From contig JABDQS010000206.1 in NCBI GenBank assembly GCA_013042125.1, positions 1 to 6,950 on the forward strand: 6,950 bases of DNA, read 5' to 3'. The DNA comes from Eudoraea sp. (GTDB lineage: Bacteria > Bacteroidota > Bacteroidia > Flavobacteriales > Flavobacteriaceae). The notes under the pieces were generated by a model. That model worked only from the letters and a program-made list of their open reading frames with translations, was not told the origin of the DNA and did no database searches. The position numbers and the translations under genes are program-made. Within the stretch, counting starts at the first letter, position 1. Every line of letters starts with the position of its first letter. Shown here in pieces: positions 1 to 5,854 of this stretch.

Positions 1-115
1 GGCCATAAGGTATCTGGAATACGGCAAAAAAATTAAAATGGTAGAGACAATGGTAACGGGCATTGAGATAGATACCCCCGAAGACCTGGAAAAAGCGAAA
101 GCTGCATGGAAGTAG
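1..115 (+). CDS. kdsB: 3-deoxy-manno-octulosonate cytidylyltransferase, C-terminal fragment
   Basis: This is the last 37 codons of a gene that begins before the window; the first complete codon is at base 2 and the TAG stop is at 113-115. The fragment reads [15 protein letters not shown] followed by [13 protein letters not shown], the typical C-terminal end of KdsB; the Asp of the DTPEDLE motif is a conserved metal-binding residue of the family. KdsB is a cytosolic enzyme that couples CMP from CTP to Kdo, activating it for transfer to lipid A. Next to a kdnB-like gene it may act on 8-amino-Kdo instead, as the Shewanella enzyme does; that is inference. Its last 10 bases overlap the following HAD gene, which suggests one transcript and coupled translation. 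Only the C-terminus is visible, so substrate-determining residues cannot be read. Confidence 0.87.
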   Translation, partial: AIRYLEYGKKIKMVETMVTGIEIDTPEDLEKAKAAWK

Positions 116-804
116 ATTTCAGTAACATAAAAGTCCTTGGTTTTGATGCAGATGATACCTTATGGGTAAATGAAACCTATTTCAGGGAGGCAGAAGAACA
201 ATTTGCTTCATTTCTGGAACAGTATGAGACCAAAAACAAGATAGATCAGGAGTTATTCAGGACAGAAATAGATAATCTTGACCTATACGGGTATGGCATC
301 AAGAGTTTTACTTTGTCCATGATAGAATCTGCCATGGATATTTCAAATCATCAGGTTTCACAAACAACCTTATTGGAAATTTTGAATCTTGGTAAAAAGA
401 TGATCTCGCATCCGGTGGAATTATTGGATGATGTGGAAGAGGTATTAAAGAAATTATCGGATAAATATCGATTAATTGTACTTACAAAAGGCGATCTTCT
501 GGATCAGGAAAGGAAGTTGGATAGATCGGGACTGTCTACGTATTTTCACCATGTGGAGGTACTTAGTGATAAAAAGGAATTGAATTATTTAAATCTATTA
601 GAGCATTTGGAGATCGATGTTTCTGAATTCCTAATGATTGGAAATTCTTTAAAATCGGATGTGTTACCCATCATGGCCATTGGCGCACAAGCGGTTCACA
701 TACCTTTTCATACTACCTGGGCACATGAAGAAGTGACGCCAGACCAACATACGAACGATCACCTTACCTTGTCCGGTATCAAGGAATTATTAAAATATTT
801 GTAA
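106..804 (+). CDS. HAD-superfamily hydrolase (probable phosphatase) in a Kdo gene cluster
   Basis: A 232-residue soluble protein with the four HAD motifs: DADDT at 14-18 (nucleophile D14, acid/base D16), T127 in VLTKGD, a lysine in SDKKELNY (156 or 157), and GNSLKSD at 179-185 (D185 for Mg2+). About 100 residues between motifs I and II form a helical cap of the C1 type, so it resembles 5'-nucleotidase/phosphoglycolate-phosphatase-like HADs. It is not the small capless KdsC phosphatase. The ATG overlaps the kdsB end by 10 bases and the gene stops 7 bases before the kdnB-like gene, so it is very probably in the same transcript. The position suggests a role in Kdo or 8-amino-Kdo metabolism, for example a phosphorylated sugar or nucleotide by-product, but no substrate can be read from the sequence. 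The fold is certain; the role is unknown. Confidence 0.88.
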   Translation: MEVDFSNIKVLGFDADDTLWVNETYFREAEEQFASFLEQYETKNKIDQELFRTEIDNLDLYGYGIKSFTLSMIESAMDISNHQVSQTTLLEILNLGKKMISHPVELLDDVEEVLKKLSDKYRLIVLTKGDLLDQERKLDRSGLSTYFHHVEVLSDKKELNYLNLLEHLEIDVSEFLMIGNSLKSDVLPIMAIGAQAVHIPFHTTWAHEEVTPDQHTNDHLTLSGIKELLKYL

Positions 805-811
805 TACCCAT

Positions 812-1939
812 ATGGACGAAAAGAAAGATTTGATATTGAATATGCCGAAGAAAAGAGTTAAAACCTCCTATAAAAATTTTCCCATGGTACCACGGGTGGT
901 TTTTGGAAAAGGTTGTTTTGATCAATTGGGCGATATTTTATTGCCGAAAAGGAAGAATTCAGAAGCGCCGATAATTTATTTGGTTGATGATGTTTTTGAA
1001 AATACCTCTTTGGTATCCAGAATACCTTTGCTTTTTAATGACAAGATGGTTTTTATATCTGCAGATGAAGAACCTAAGACGCTGCAGGTAGATGCCCTGG
1101 TTTCTATGATAAAAGAAGAATTCCAGGAATTGCCTTCAGGCATCGTAGGGATAGGAGGAGGTACTCTTCTGGATCTTTCAAAGGCCGTTGCAATTTTGCT
1201 CACCAATGTGGGTTCTGCTTCCAAATATCAGGGTTGGGATCTGGTGTCTAAACCGGCTATTTATCACGTAGGTATTCCCACCATCAGTGGAACAGGGGCA
1301 GAGGTATCCAGGACCACAGTCTTAATGGGCCCAAGCAGGAAACTAGGAATTAATTCCGATTATACCCCTTTCGATCAGGTGTTGTTAGACCCCGACCTTA
1401 CAAAAGGGGTAGAAAAACAACAATGGTTCTACACAGGTATGGACTGTTATATACATTGTATAGAGTCATTGAATGGTACCTATATAAATGCTTTCAGCCA
1501 AAGTTATGGGGAGAAAGCATTAGACCTTTGCAAAGAGGTATTCCTGGATTCACTTTCACCATCTGAGTCGCGTGATAAACTTATGATGGCATCATGGCAC
1601 GGTGGCATGAGTATCGCTTATTCACAGGTAGGAGTGGCACATGCCCTGAGTTATGGATTATCCTACGTTCTGGGTGTTAAACATGGAATTGGAAATTGTC
1701 TTGTTTTCCAACATCTTGAGGAGTATTATCCTGAAGGAGTTACTTTATTTCGCAAAATGATGAACCATCATCAAATCATTTTGCCCACCGGTATTTGCAG
1801 TGATCTTTCAGAGGAAGAGATGAACACCATGATCTCAGTTTCCCTGGATATGGAACCGCTTTGGGAAAATGCGCTGGGACCCACATGGAAAACTAAGGTA
1901 AGCAGGGATAAACTTAAAGAGATCTACCTTAAAATATAG
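812..1939 (+). CDS. kdnB: Kdo 8-oxidase, iron-dependent alcohol dehydrogenase family (KdnB-like)
   Basis: A 375-residue group III (iron-containing) alcohol dehydrogenase. The Rossmann-like N-terminal half carries the nucleotide-binding GGG at 115-117 and the family motif GIPTISGTGAE at 154-164. The metal ligands are visible as D211 and H215 (DxxxH), H277 and H291, with the 14-residue spacing of the last two typical of the family. Stretches such as KLGINSDYTPFDQ, WFYTGMDCYIHC and VGVKHGIGNC match, from memory, Shewanella KdnB rather than general alcohol dehydrogenases. KdnB oxidises the C8 hydroxyl of Kdo to an aldehyde, which KdnA transaminates to 8-amino-Kdo. The neighbouring kdsB strongly supports this. 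The start at 812 gives a 10-residue extension before a second possible start, Met11 (842); no Shine-Dalgarno sequence separates them. The alternative is another sugar-alcohol dehydrogenase of the same family. Confidence 0.84.
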   Translation: MDEKKDLILNMPKKRVKTSYKNFPMVPRVVFGKGCFDQLGDILLPKRKNSEAPIIYLVDDVFENTSLVSRIPLLFNDKMVFISADEEPKTLQVDALVSMIKEEFQELPSGIVGIGGGTLLDLSKAVAILLTNVGSASKYQGWDLVSKPAIYHVGIPTISGTGAEVSRTTVLMGPSRKLGINSDYTPFDQVLLDPDLTKGVEKQQWFYTGMDCYIHCIESLNGTYINAFSQSYGEKALDLCKEVFLDSLSPSESRDKLMMASWHGGMSIAYSQVGVAHALSYGLSYVLGVKHGIGNCLVFQHLEEYYPEGVTLFRKMMNHHQIILPTGICSDLSEEEMNTMISVSLDMEPLWENALGPTWKTKVSRDKLKEIYLKI

Positions 1940-2038
1940 TCTTTCCAGTAGGTGAGCAATGATTTTTTTACGTTCTTACCAAACTCTCTGATCTTCTTAA
2001 CACATTATATCAAACTAAACATAGATCATTAAGCCTGT

Positions 2039-2575
2039 ATGCGTGTACTAAGTAAATTTATTTTTTATAGGCTCATGAGATGGAAGCTGATTGGGAAGTT
2101 TCCGGAAGTTGAGAAATGTGTGGTGATCGTTGCTCCCCATACCAGCTGGGTAGATTTTTTTGTAGGCTTGCTGGTGAGAAGTATTGTAAAAGTAGAGGTA
2201 AATTTTATTGGCAAGAAAAGTTTGTTCAATCCTCCGTTTGGTTGGTATTTCCGATGGATGGGGGGTACACCCATAGACCGAAGCAAAAATAGTGATACCG
2301 TGGTAAGTACTGCCAAGATATTCAGCGAGCGCAACGTTTTTCGGTTGGCACTATCTCCTGAAGGAACACGAAAGAAAGTGACCGAATGGAAAACAGGATT
2401 TTATTACATAGCTAAAGAGGCCAAAGTGCCCATTGTAATGGTGGCCTTCGACTATGGCAAAAAGCAAATAAAGATATCCAACCCCGTATTCCCTAAGGAT
2501 AATGAGGAAACGGACTTTAAACGATATAAGGAATTCTTCAAAGGGGTAGTAGGAAAGATCCCTGAATACACTTAA
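2039..2575 (+). CDS. PlsC-like lysophospholipid/glycerophosphate acyltransferase, short form
   Basis: A 178-residue acyltransferase with the family blocks in order: HTSWVD at 34-39 (the catalytic HX4D motif, H34 and D39), GTPIDRS at 76-82 with the block II arginine R81, and SPEGTRKK at 106-113 (the EGTR phosphate-binding motif). It transfers an acyl chain to a lysophospholipid or a similar acceptor at the inner membrane. At 178 residues it is shorter than typical PlsC (about 240), and there is no clear N-terminal transmembrane segment. The gene follows kdnB after a 99-base gap (1940-2038) in which I see no consensus Bacteroidota promoter and no convincing terminator, only a run of seven T at 1963-1969; read-through from kdnB is possible. 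Its TAA stop shares bases with the stop of the convergent lipoprotein gene. The acceptor is unknown; a link to lipid A would be a guess from position. Confidence 0.86.
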   Translation: MRVLSKFIFYRLMRWKLIGKFPEVEKCVVIVAPHTSWVDFFVGLLVRSIVKVEVNFIGKKSLFNPPFGWYFRWMGGTPIDRSKNSDTVVSTAKIFSERNVFRLALSPEGTRKKVTEWKTGFYYIAKEAKVPIVMVAFDYGKKQIKISNPVFPKDNEETDFKRYKEFFKGVVGKIPEYT

Positions 2576-3060
2576 ACTCGTGTAAAGTCAATACTTAATG
2601 TTGATGATTCTGGCGTGCCGTCATTGTCAAAATCATATTCTGCCGTCCCAAAACTTCCACTTATCAATAAGGTAGTGTCTGTAAGCGTTGCCCCATAGTT
2701 CTCCCAGTCGTCCGGTTCAACATCCCAGGTAATAGAGAAAAGGTACTGTCCTTCCCAAATTTCCCAGAACATTTCACCACCTACGGTATACGAGGCACGA
2801 TCGGCAGGATCAACGATCATTGTAAACCGGCCACTACTCTGAACAGTCATGGTTACGGTACCTCCCTCGCCTATGAGTTCAATGTCCGTGTTACCGTCAT
2901 CACTCCTAAAATACGCGGAAGTAGCTTCCCAATTCCCCGCTAATTCACTGATATTAAAAGGGCCTTCTTTAGTTACAGGTTCGCCTCCTTCGCTACAAGA
3001 GAAAGCAACAAATAATACCAGAATTGTACTAAATAATAATGCTTTTACTGAAGTTCTCAT
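2572..3060 (-). CDS. Secreted lipoprotein, lipocalin-like, tandem copy A
   Basis: A 162-residue lipoprotein. Residues 1-21 form a signal peptide (MRTSVK then a hydrophobic stretch) ending at lipobox Cys22 in VAFSC, followed by SEGGE, near the Ser-acidic export signal of Bacteroidota surface lipoproteins. The mature part is rich in alternating beta-strand residues and begins with NISELAGNWEAT, like the GxW strand of lipocalin-like domains. An Asp-rich loop DFDNDGTPE at 143-151 has the D-x-D-x-D-G-x-x-E pattern of calcium-binding loops. Its 3' neighbour at 3135-3623 is a paralogue of equal length, about 55-60% identical by hand alignment. It has its own promoter at 3118-3149. It ends convergently on the acyltransferase gene with a 4-base overlap. 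No function is recognised; ligand or calcium binding at the outer membrane is inference. Confidence 0.8.
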   Translation of the reverse strand: MRTSVKALLFSTILVLFVAFSCSEGGEPVTKEGPFNISELAGNWEATSAYFRSDDGNTDIELIGEGGTVTMTVQSSGRFTMIVDPADRASYTVGGEMFWEIWEGQYLFSITWDVEPDDWENYGATLTDTTLLISGSFGTAEYDFDNDGTPESSTLSIDFTRV

Positions 3061-3088
3061 GATTTCTATAATTTAGATGTTCACGCAT
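3061..3088 (-). repeat. Conserved 28-base leader of lipoprotein copy A
   Basis: The 28 bases directly upstream of the copy A start codon match the leader of copy B (3624-3651) at 26 of 28 positions. On the minus strand the leader begins ATGCGTGAACATCTAA and runs straight into the start codon. This is as conserved as the best-kept parts of the genes, more than expected for neutral non-coding sequence given the divergence of the proteins. It may be an untranslated translation enhancer or a regulator site. It also contains an out-of-frame ATG 28 bases before the real start. Confidence 0.75.
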
Positions 3089-3117
3089 AAAATGAACTTG
3101 TTATTTATTTCGTCGAT

Positions 3118-3149
3118 CAAAATTATCACTGCATTTATGTTCGTACAAA
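3118..3149 (-). promoter_or_regulatory. Bacteroidota-type promoter of lipoprotein copy A
   Basis: Read on the minus strand, TTTG (3146-3149) is followed after exactly 20 bases by TAATTTTG (3118-3125), a full match to the TAnnTTTG -7 element and TTTG -33 element of the Bacteroidota primary sigma factor. Transcription would start a few bases further on, leaving a leader of roughly 50 bases before the start codon at 3060. The -33 element sits inside the last codons of copy B. Confidence 0.7.
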
Positions 3150-3623
3150 GTCGAAATGCAACGTACAAGGCTCCGCATCCCCGTCATTGTCAAAATCATA
3201 TTCTCCAGAGTCTGCACCCCCGTTAATCCTAAAAGTAGTACCGTCCCAGGTATGGCCATAGGTATCCCAGTCCCCGGGTTCGTCATCCCATACAATTGCG
3301 AAATAAAAAGTTCCTTCCCATTTTTCCCACCAAAATTCTCCACTAACCGTATAGGGTGCCCGGTCTATCGGATCCAGGGTTAGGGTAAAACCGCCGGAAG
3401 ATTGTACGGTCATCTCAACAGTACCTCCGTCCTCCACAACATCTACAGATGTAGTATTCACACTAAATTGTGCTTGTGTGGCCTCCCAGGTACCTGCTAA
3501 TTCACTGATGTTAAAATCACCATCCTTGGTGAGTTCATTTATCGGATCTTCCTCACTGCAAGACACAGCACCAAACAAAACCAATAATGTGCCAATTAAT
3601 AATGTTTTTAATGAAGTTCTCAT
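3135..3623 (-). CDS. Secreted lipoprotein, lipocalin-like, tandem copy B
   Basis: The paralogue of the gene at 2572-3060, also 162 residues. The signal peptide covers residues 1-21 and lipobox Cys22 lies in GAVSC. The following SEEDP fits the Ser plus three acidic residues pattern of the Bacteroidota lipoprotein export signal better than copy A does, so surface exposure is likely. The mature domain opens with NISELAGTWEAT (GxW-like strand), keeps MTVQSSG and the tryptophan-rich EFWWEKWEG region, and has DFDNDGDAE at 143-151 with all acidic positions of the loop preserved. Unlike copy A it has an additional Cys at 153. It has its own promoter at 3676-3707 and lies 201 bases downstream of yebC, beyond a putative terminator, so it is probably transcribed independently. 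I recognise no named family; the lipocalin-like fold is inferred from strand pattern only. Confidence 0.8.
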   Translation of the reverse strand: MRTSLKTLLIGTLLVLFGAVSCSEEDPINELTKDGDFNISELAGTWEATQAQFSVNTTSVDVVEDGGTVEMTVQSSGGFTLTLDPIDRAPYTVSGEFWWEKWEGTFYFAIVWDDEPGDWDTYGHTWDGTTFRINGGADSGEYDFDNDGDAEPCTLHFDFVRT

Positions 3624-3651
3624 GATTTCTAAAAATTAGATGTTCACGCAT
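3624..3651 (-). repeat. Conserved 28-base leader of lipoprotein copy B
   Basis: The counterpart of the leader at 3061-3088. The two substitutions lie in the A/T-rich part nearest the start codon, while the distal ATGCGTGAACATCTAA is identical in both. Both copies have the leader at exactly the same distance (0 bases) from the start codon. Confidence 0.75.
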
Positions 3652-3675
3652 GAACTGGTTAAAAATTCCGTTAAT

Positions 3676-3707
3676 CAAAGGTATTACCGCAGCTTATAAC
3701 GTCCAAT
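3676..3707 (-). promoter_or_regulatory. Bacteroidota-type promoter of lipoprotein copy B
   Basis: On the minus strand ATTG (3704-3707) is followed after 20 bases by TACCTTTG (3676-3683), a full TAnnTTTG match with a one-base-off -33 element. The spacing and the distance to the start codon (about 50 bases) equal those of copy A, so the promoter was probably duplicated with the gene. Confidence 0.65.
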
Positions 3708-3793
3708 GATATTTGTCATAGCAGCTAAGAAAAAGCAAAGAAAAATTTAAAAATAAAATGGGTGATAAGCTGAATTGGGCAGTTGTGATCCTG

Positions 3794-3819
3794 AAAAACT
3801 CCGCTTGCTAATGCGGTTT
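3794..3819 (-). terminator. Probable rho-independent terminator after yebC
   Basis: Starting 5 bases past the yebC stop on the minus strand, CCGC (3813-3816) can pair with GCGG (3801-3804) around an 8-base loop. AAA/TTT pairing extends the stem beyond a 2-base bulge, and five T follow (3794-3798). The stem is short, so efficiency is uncertain. Confidence 0.5.
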
Positions 3820-3824
3820 ATTAC

Positions 3825-4535
3825 CTATTCCTGCATGGTGTGATATACATTCTGTACGTCATCATCCTCTTCGATCTTTTCGAGAAGTTTCTCTACATCT
3901 TCAGCTTCTTCCGCACTTAGCTCCTTTGTAACCTGCGGAATGCGTTCGAACCCGGATGATAATATCTCAATTTCTCTGGATTCCAATTCTTTCTGAATGG
4001 CTCCAAAACTTTCAAAAGGAGCGTAGATCATAATTCCATCCTCGTCCTCAAAGACCTCTTCCGCGCCAAAATCGATAAAGTCTAATTCTAATTCCTCAGC
4101 ATCAATTCCTTCAGTGGGTATTCGGAAATTACAGGTATGATCGAACATAAATTCTACGGATCCGGAAGTGCCGAGGCTTCCGTTGCATTTGTTGAAGTAA
4201 CTTCTGATATTGGCCACTGTACGTGTATTATTGTCGGTAGCGGTTTCTATTAGTACTGCAATACCATGGGGTGCGTAGCCTTCGAATAGTACTTCTTTGT
4301 AATCGCCCAATGATTTGTCCGAGGCCCTTTTAATGGCCCGTTCAACATTATCCTTGGGCATATTCACAGATTTGGCATTCTGGATAACTGCGCGTAAACG
4401 TGAATTGGCATCCGGATCGGGACCTCCTTCCTTTACCGCCATCACAATGTCCTTACCTATACGGGTAAAGGCCTTGGACATGGCAGACCAACGCTTCATT
4501 TTTCGTGCTTTCCGAAATTCAAATGCTCTTCCCAT
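3825..4535 (-). CDS. yebC: YebC/PmpR family protein (TACO1 homologue)
   Basis: A 236-residue protein of normal length for the YebC family. It starts MGRAFEFRKARKMKRW, the form common in Bacteroidota, and contains the hallmark blocks GGPDPDANSRLR at 37-48, NAKSVNMPKDNVERAIKR at 53-70, EGYAPHGIAVLIE at 85-97 and NKCNGSLGTSGSVEFMF at 115-131, with a typical acidic C-terminus (EKIEEDDD). Family members were first described as DNA-binding regulators; more recent work links them to translation, helping ribosomes through stalling sequences such as proline runs. It is cytosolic. It has its own candidate promoter at 4562-4592 and a probable terminator just after its stop, so it may be a single-gene transcript. 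The identification is secure; whether this copy acts on transcription or translation cannot be read from sequence. Confidence 0.95.
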   Translation of the reverse strand: MGRAFEFRKARKMKRWSAMSKAFTRIGKDIVMAVKEGGPDPDANSRLRAVIQNAKSVNMPKDNVERAIKRASDKSLGDYKEVLFEGYAPHGIAVLIETATDNNTRTVANIRSYFNKCNGSLGTSGSVEFMFDHTCNFRIPTEGIDAEELELDFIDFGAEEVFEDEDGIMIYAPFESFGAIQKELESREIEILSSGFERIPQVTKELSAEEAEDVEKLLEKIEEDDDVQNVYHTMQE

Positions 4536-4561
4536 ATGCTATCTCAGCTAGTAGATACTGG

Positions 4562-4592
4562 CAAATTTAGCAAATTTTAAAAGCCAGACAAG
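4562..4592 (-). promoter_or_regulatory. Candidate Bacteroidota-type promoter of yebC
   Basis: On the minus strand CTTG (4589-4592) precedes TAAATTTG (4562-4569) by 19 bases. The -7 element matches TAnnTTTG fully and the -33 element is off by one base. It lies in the 79-base gap between the dehydratase gene and yebC and would give a leader of about 20 bases. Confidence 0.55.
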
Positions 4593-4614
4593 ACAGCATA
4601 AATCAAAATGAGTA

Positions 4615-4902
4615 TCACTCACTTTCAATGATCTTTTCTATACTGCGGGCCAGCGTAAAGTCTTTTTCGGTTACTCCCTTAGCGTCATGGGTACTCAAGC
4701 GGATATTCAAAGAGTTATAAACGTTGCTCCACTCCGGATGGTGGTTTTGAGCTTCACACTCAAAGGCAATACGGGTCATTACCGTAAAAGCCTCCTTAAA
4801 GTTCTTGAACTCGAATGATGTTTCAATTCCATCATTCACGAATTCCCATCCTTCCAGGGATGACATTTGATCTTTAATTTGTTTGGATGATAGCTTTTCC
4901 AT
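4615..4902 (-). CDS. phhB: Pterin-4a-carbinolamine dehydratase
   Basis: A 95-residue protein of the usual length for this family. It shows the signature EAQNHHPEWSNVYN with the catalytic histidine pair H54-H55, then LSTHDAKGVTEKDFTLA at 70-85 with a third conserved histidine (H72). The enzyme dehydrates 4a-hydroxytetrahydropterin, recycling the cofactor of aromatic amino acid hydroxylases; in some bacteria relatives take part in other pterin or molybdopterin chemistry. No phenylalanine hydroxylase gene is in the window, so its partner is unknown; gcvT, a folate-using enzyme, lies upstream on the same strand but three genes away. A 127-base gap with a weak terminator separates it from the reductase, so it probably has its own promoter. 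A 5-bp hairpin followed by only four T overlaps its stop codon (4605-4621). The symbol follows the bacterial name for the family. Confidence 0.9.
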   Translation of the reverse strand: MEKLSSKQIKDQMSSLEGWEFVNDGIETSFEFKNFKEAFTVMTRIAFECEAQNHHPEWSNVYNSLNIRLSTHDAKGVTEKDFTLARSIEKIIESE

Positions 4903-4935
4903 ATCGATTGTTTTTTAATTGTAATCTTGGTAAGA

Positions 4936-4967
4936 GGAATCTAAACTCATTAATTTATTTGAGCAAT
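4936..4967 (-). promoter_or_regulatory. Weak candidate promoter of the pterin dehydratase gene
   Basis: On the minus strand ATTG (4964-4967), 20 bases, then TAGATTCC (4936-4943). The spacing equals that of the lipoprotein promoters, but the last two bases of the -7 element do not match TAnnTTTG. It lies about 35 bases before the start codon. Offered only because a promoter is expected in this 127-base gap. Confidence 0.3.
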
Positions 4968-4994
4968 GTTCCCTGCTGAGTTAAAGATACAATG

Positions 4995-5017
4995 AAAAAG
5001 GGTATGGCAGAAGCCCT
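4995..5017 (-). terminator. Probable terminator of the gcvT-glsA-reductase operon
   Basis: Twelve bases past the reductase stop on the minus strand, AGGG (5014-5017) pairs with CCCT (4999-5002), with an alternative inner GGC-TTCT-GCC hairpin, and a run of five T follows directly (4995-4999). The stem is short. Confidence 0.45.
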
Positions 5018-5029
5018 GAATGCGACATG

Positions 5030-5851
5030 CTATCCCATAACATGATGGTCAATGACCTCCTGGTAGCTCGACTGTAAATTCTTGGGAAGCAGATGATACT
5101 TGGGTAAAACGGCTAAAAATCTTTCTTCATTGGTGGTAAATACCCTTTTATAAATTGGGTTAAAGGTCCCGACACGTTCTATCACCTCCCGAATAAAATC
5201 TTCGTGATGTACAAGGTCCGAGCTTCCGAGGTGATAAATTCCATATTTATTTCTGTTGATGAGGTAATGGATCTGCTGAGCCAGTTTGTCATCATTCGTA
5301 ACATTGATGATCAGATTTGGAAAGATCTCAATGGCCTCATTATTCCAAATTGCTTGTTTCATTTCTTTGATCCTCGGGGAAGCATTTCCAAAGACCATTG
5401 GTACCCTCAAAATGGCTGCTTTCTTCTTAGGCAGACGCAGCAGCATATTCTCAATTTTAATTTTTAGCCGGCCATAGATACTTTCGGATAGGGTCTTGTC
5501 ATATTCATAAGAAGGAAATTTGCTATACCCATCAAATACATTAGCAGAAGAGAGAAAGAAGATCTTACAATTGTGTTTAGCAACATATTCTACTATATGC
5601 TGATGGGCCTGAATCTGAGCTCCGAAATCGCCTCGTAAGGCAGAAATGATAATATTCGGGCCAAGGTCCTCCAGCAGTTGAAATATATCGTCCTCCTGCA
5701 TATCGTATTGAAAAAATTGTTGATTGGTAGAATACCCGTTCCTCGATGAGAAATAAGTTCCATAGGTGTCGTAGTAATTACACAATTCCTTGTATAGAGC
5801 GTTTCCAATGAATCCACTGGCACCTAAAATGAGTATTTTTTTTGATTCCAA
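5030..5851 (-). CDS. NAD(P)-dependent sugar epimerase/reductase, RmlD-like extended SDR
   Basis: A 273-residue extended short-chain dehydrogenase/reductase. The nucleotide-binding motif GASGFIG is at 10-16, the active-site serines are in FLSSANVFDG (S101, S102), and the catalytic YxxxK is Y126-K130 in SIYGRLK. The layout and the VFDG motif resemble dTDP-4-dehydrorhamnose reductase (RmlD) and related sugar-nucleotide enzymes, but no rhamnose genes are nearby, so the substrate is unknown. The start is TTG (5849-5851): it lies directly before the first beta strand, and the next in-frame Met (51) would remove the whole cofactor motif. The glsA stop TAG (5855-5857) lies one codon upstream in the same reading frame, so translation probably depends on coupling to glsA, with a small chance of read-through. 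A weak terminator follows. Confidence 0.85.
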   Translation of the reverse strand: MESKKILILGASGFIGNALYKELCNYYDTYGTYFSSRNGYSTNQQFFQYDMQEDDIFQLLEDLGPNIIISALRGDFGAQIQAHQHIVEYVAKHNCKIFFLSSANVFDGYSKFPSYEYDKTLSESIYGRLKIKIENMLLRLPKKKAAILRVPMVFGNASPRIKEMKQAIWNNEAIEIFPNLIINVTNDDKLAQQIHYLINRNKYGIYHLGSSDLVHHEDFIREVIERVGTFNPIYKRVFTTNEERFLAVLPKYHLLPKNLQSSYQEVIDHHVMG

Positions 5852-5854
5852 AGC

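Larger units (their letters stand above)
2572..3683 (-). repeat. Tandem gene duplication including promoter, leader and coding region
   Basis: Two units lie head to tail: 2572-3125 (copy A with its -7 box) and 3135-3683 (copy B with its -7 box). They match in the -7 promoter element, the leader, the start context and the whole coding region. Both proteins are 162 residues, with small compensating length differences just after the lipobox and near residue 55. Protein identity is about 55-60% by hand, so the duplication is not recent. The -33 element of copy A lies inside the last codons of copy B, so the unit border falls close to the copy B stop codon. Confidence 0.8.

Noticed and set aside
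106..804. HAD gene as KdsC (Kdo-8-phosphate phosphatase)
   Set aside because: KdsC is a capless protein of about 170-190 residues; this one has 232 residues with a cap region between motifs I and II.
976..1224. 82-codon open frame antisense to the KdnB-like gene
   Set aside because: It lies wholly inside a well-supported gene, shows no recognisable motif and has the composition of a shadow frame.
1940..2038. Possible terminator or promoter in the gap before the acyltransferase gene
   Set aside because: A run of seven T (1963-1969) has no adjacent stem; GGTGAG and CTTACC could pair only across a loop of about 20 bases with a wobble. No TAnnTTTG element is present on the + strand.
3101..3383. 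Open frames of 75-80 codons on both strands across lipoprotein copy B
   Set aside because: They lie in other frames of a lipoprotein gene whose own frame is confirmed by a paralogue, a signal peptide and a promoter.
4605..4621. Hairpin TGAGT-GAT-ACTCA overlapping the stop of the pterin dehydratase gene
   Set aside because: Five A/T-rich base pairs with a 3-base loop and only four T afterwards is too weak to call a terminator.
5204..5477. Open frames on the + strand opposite the reductase gene
   Set aside because: They are antisense to a gene with clear SDR motifs and have no features of their own.
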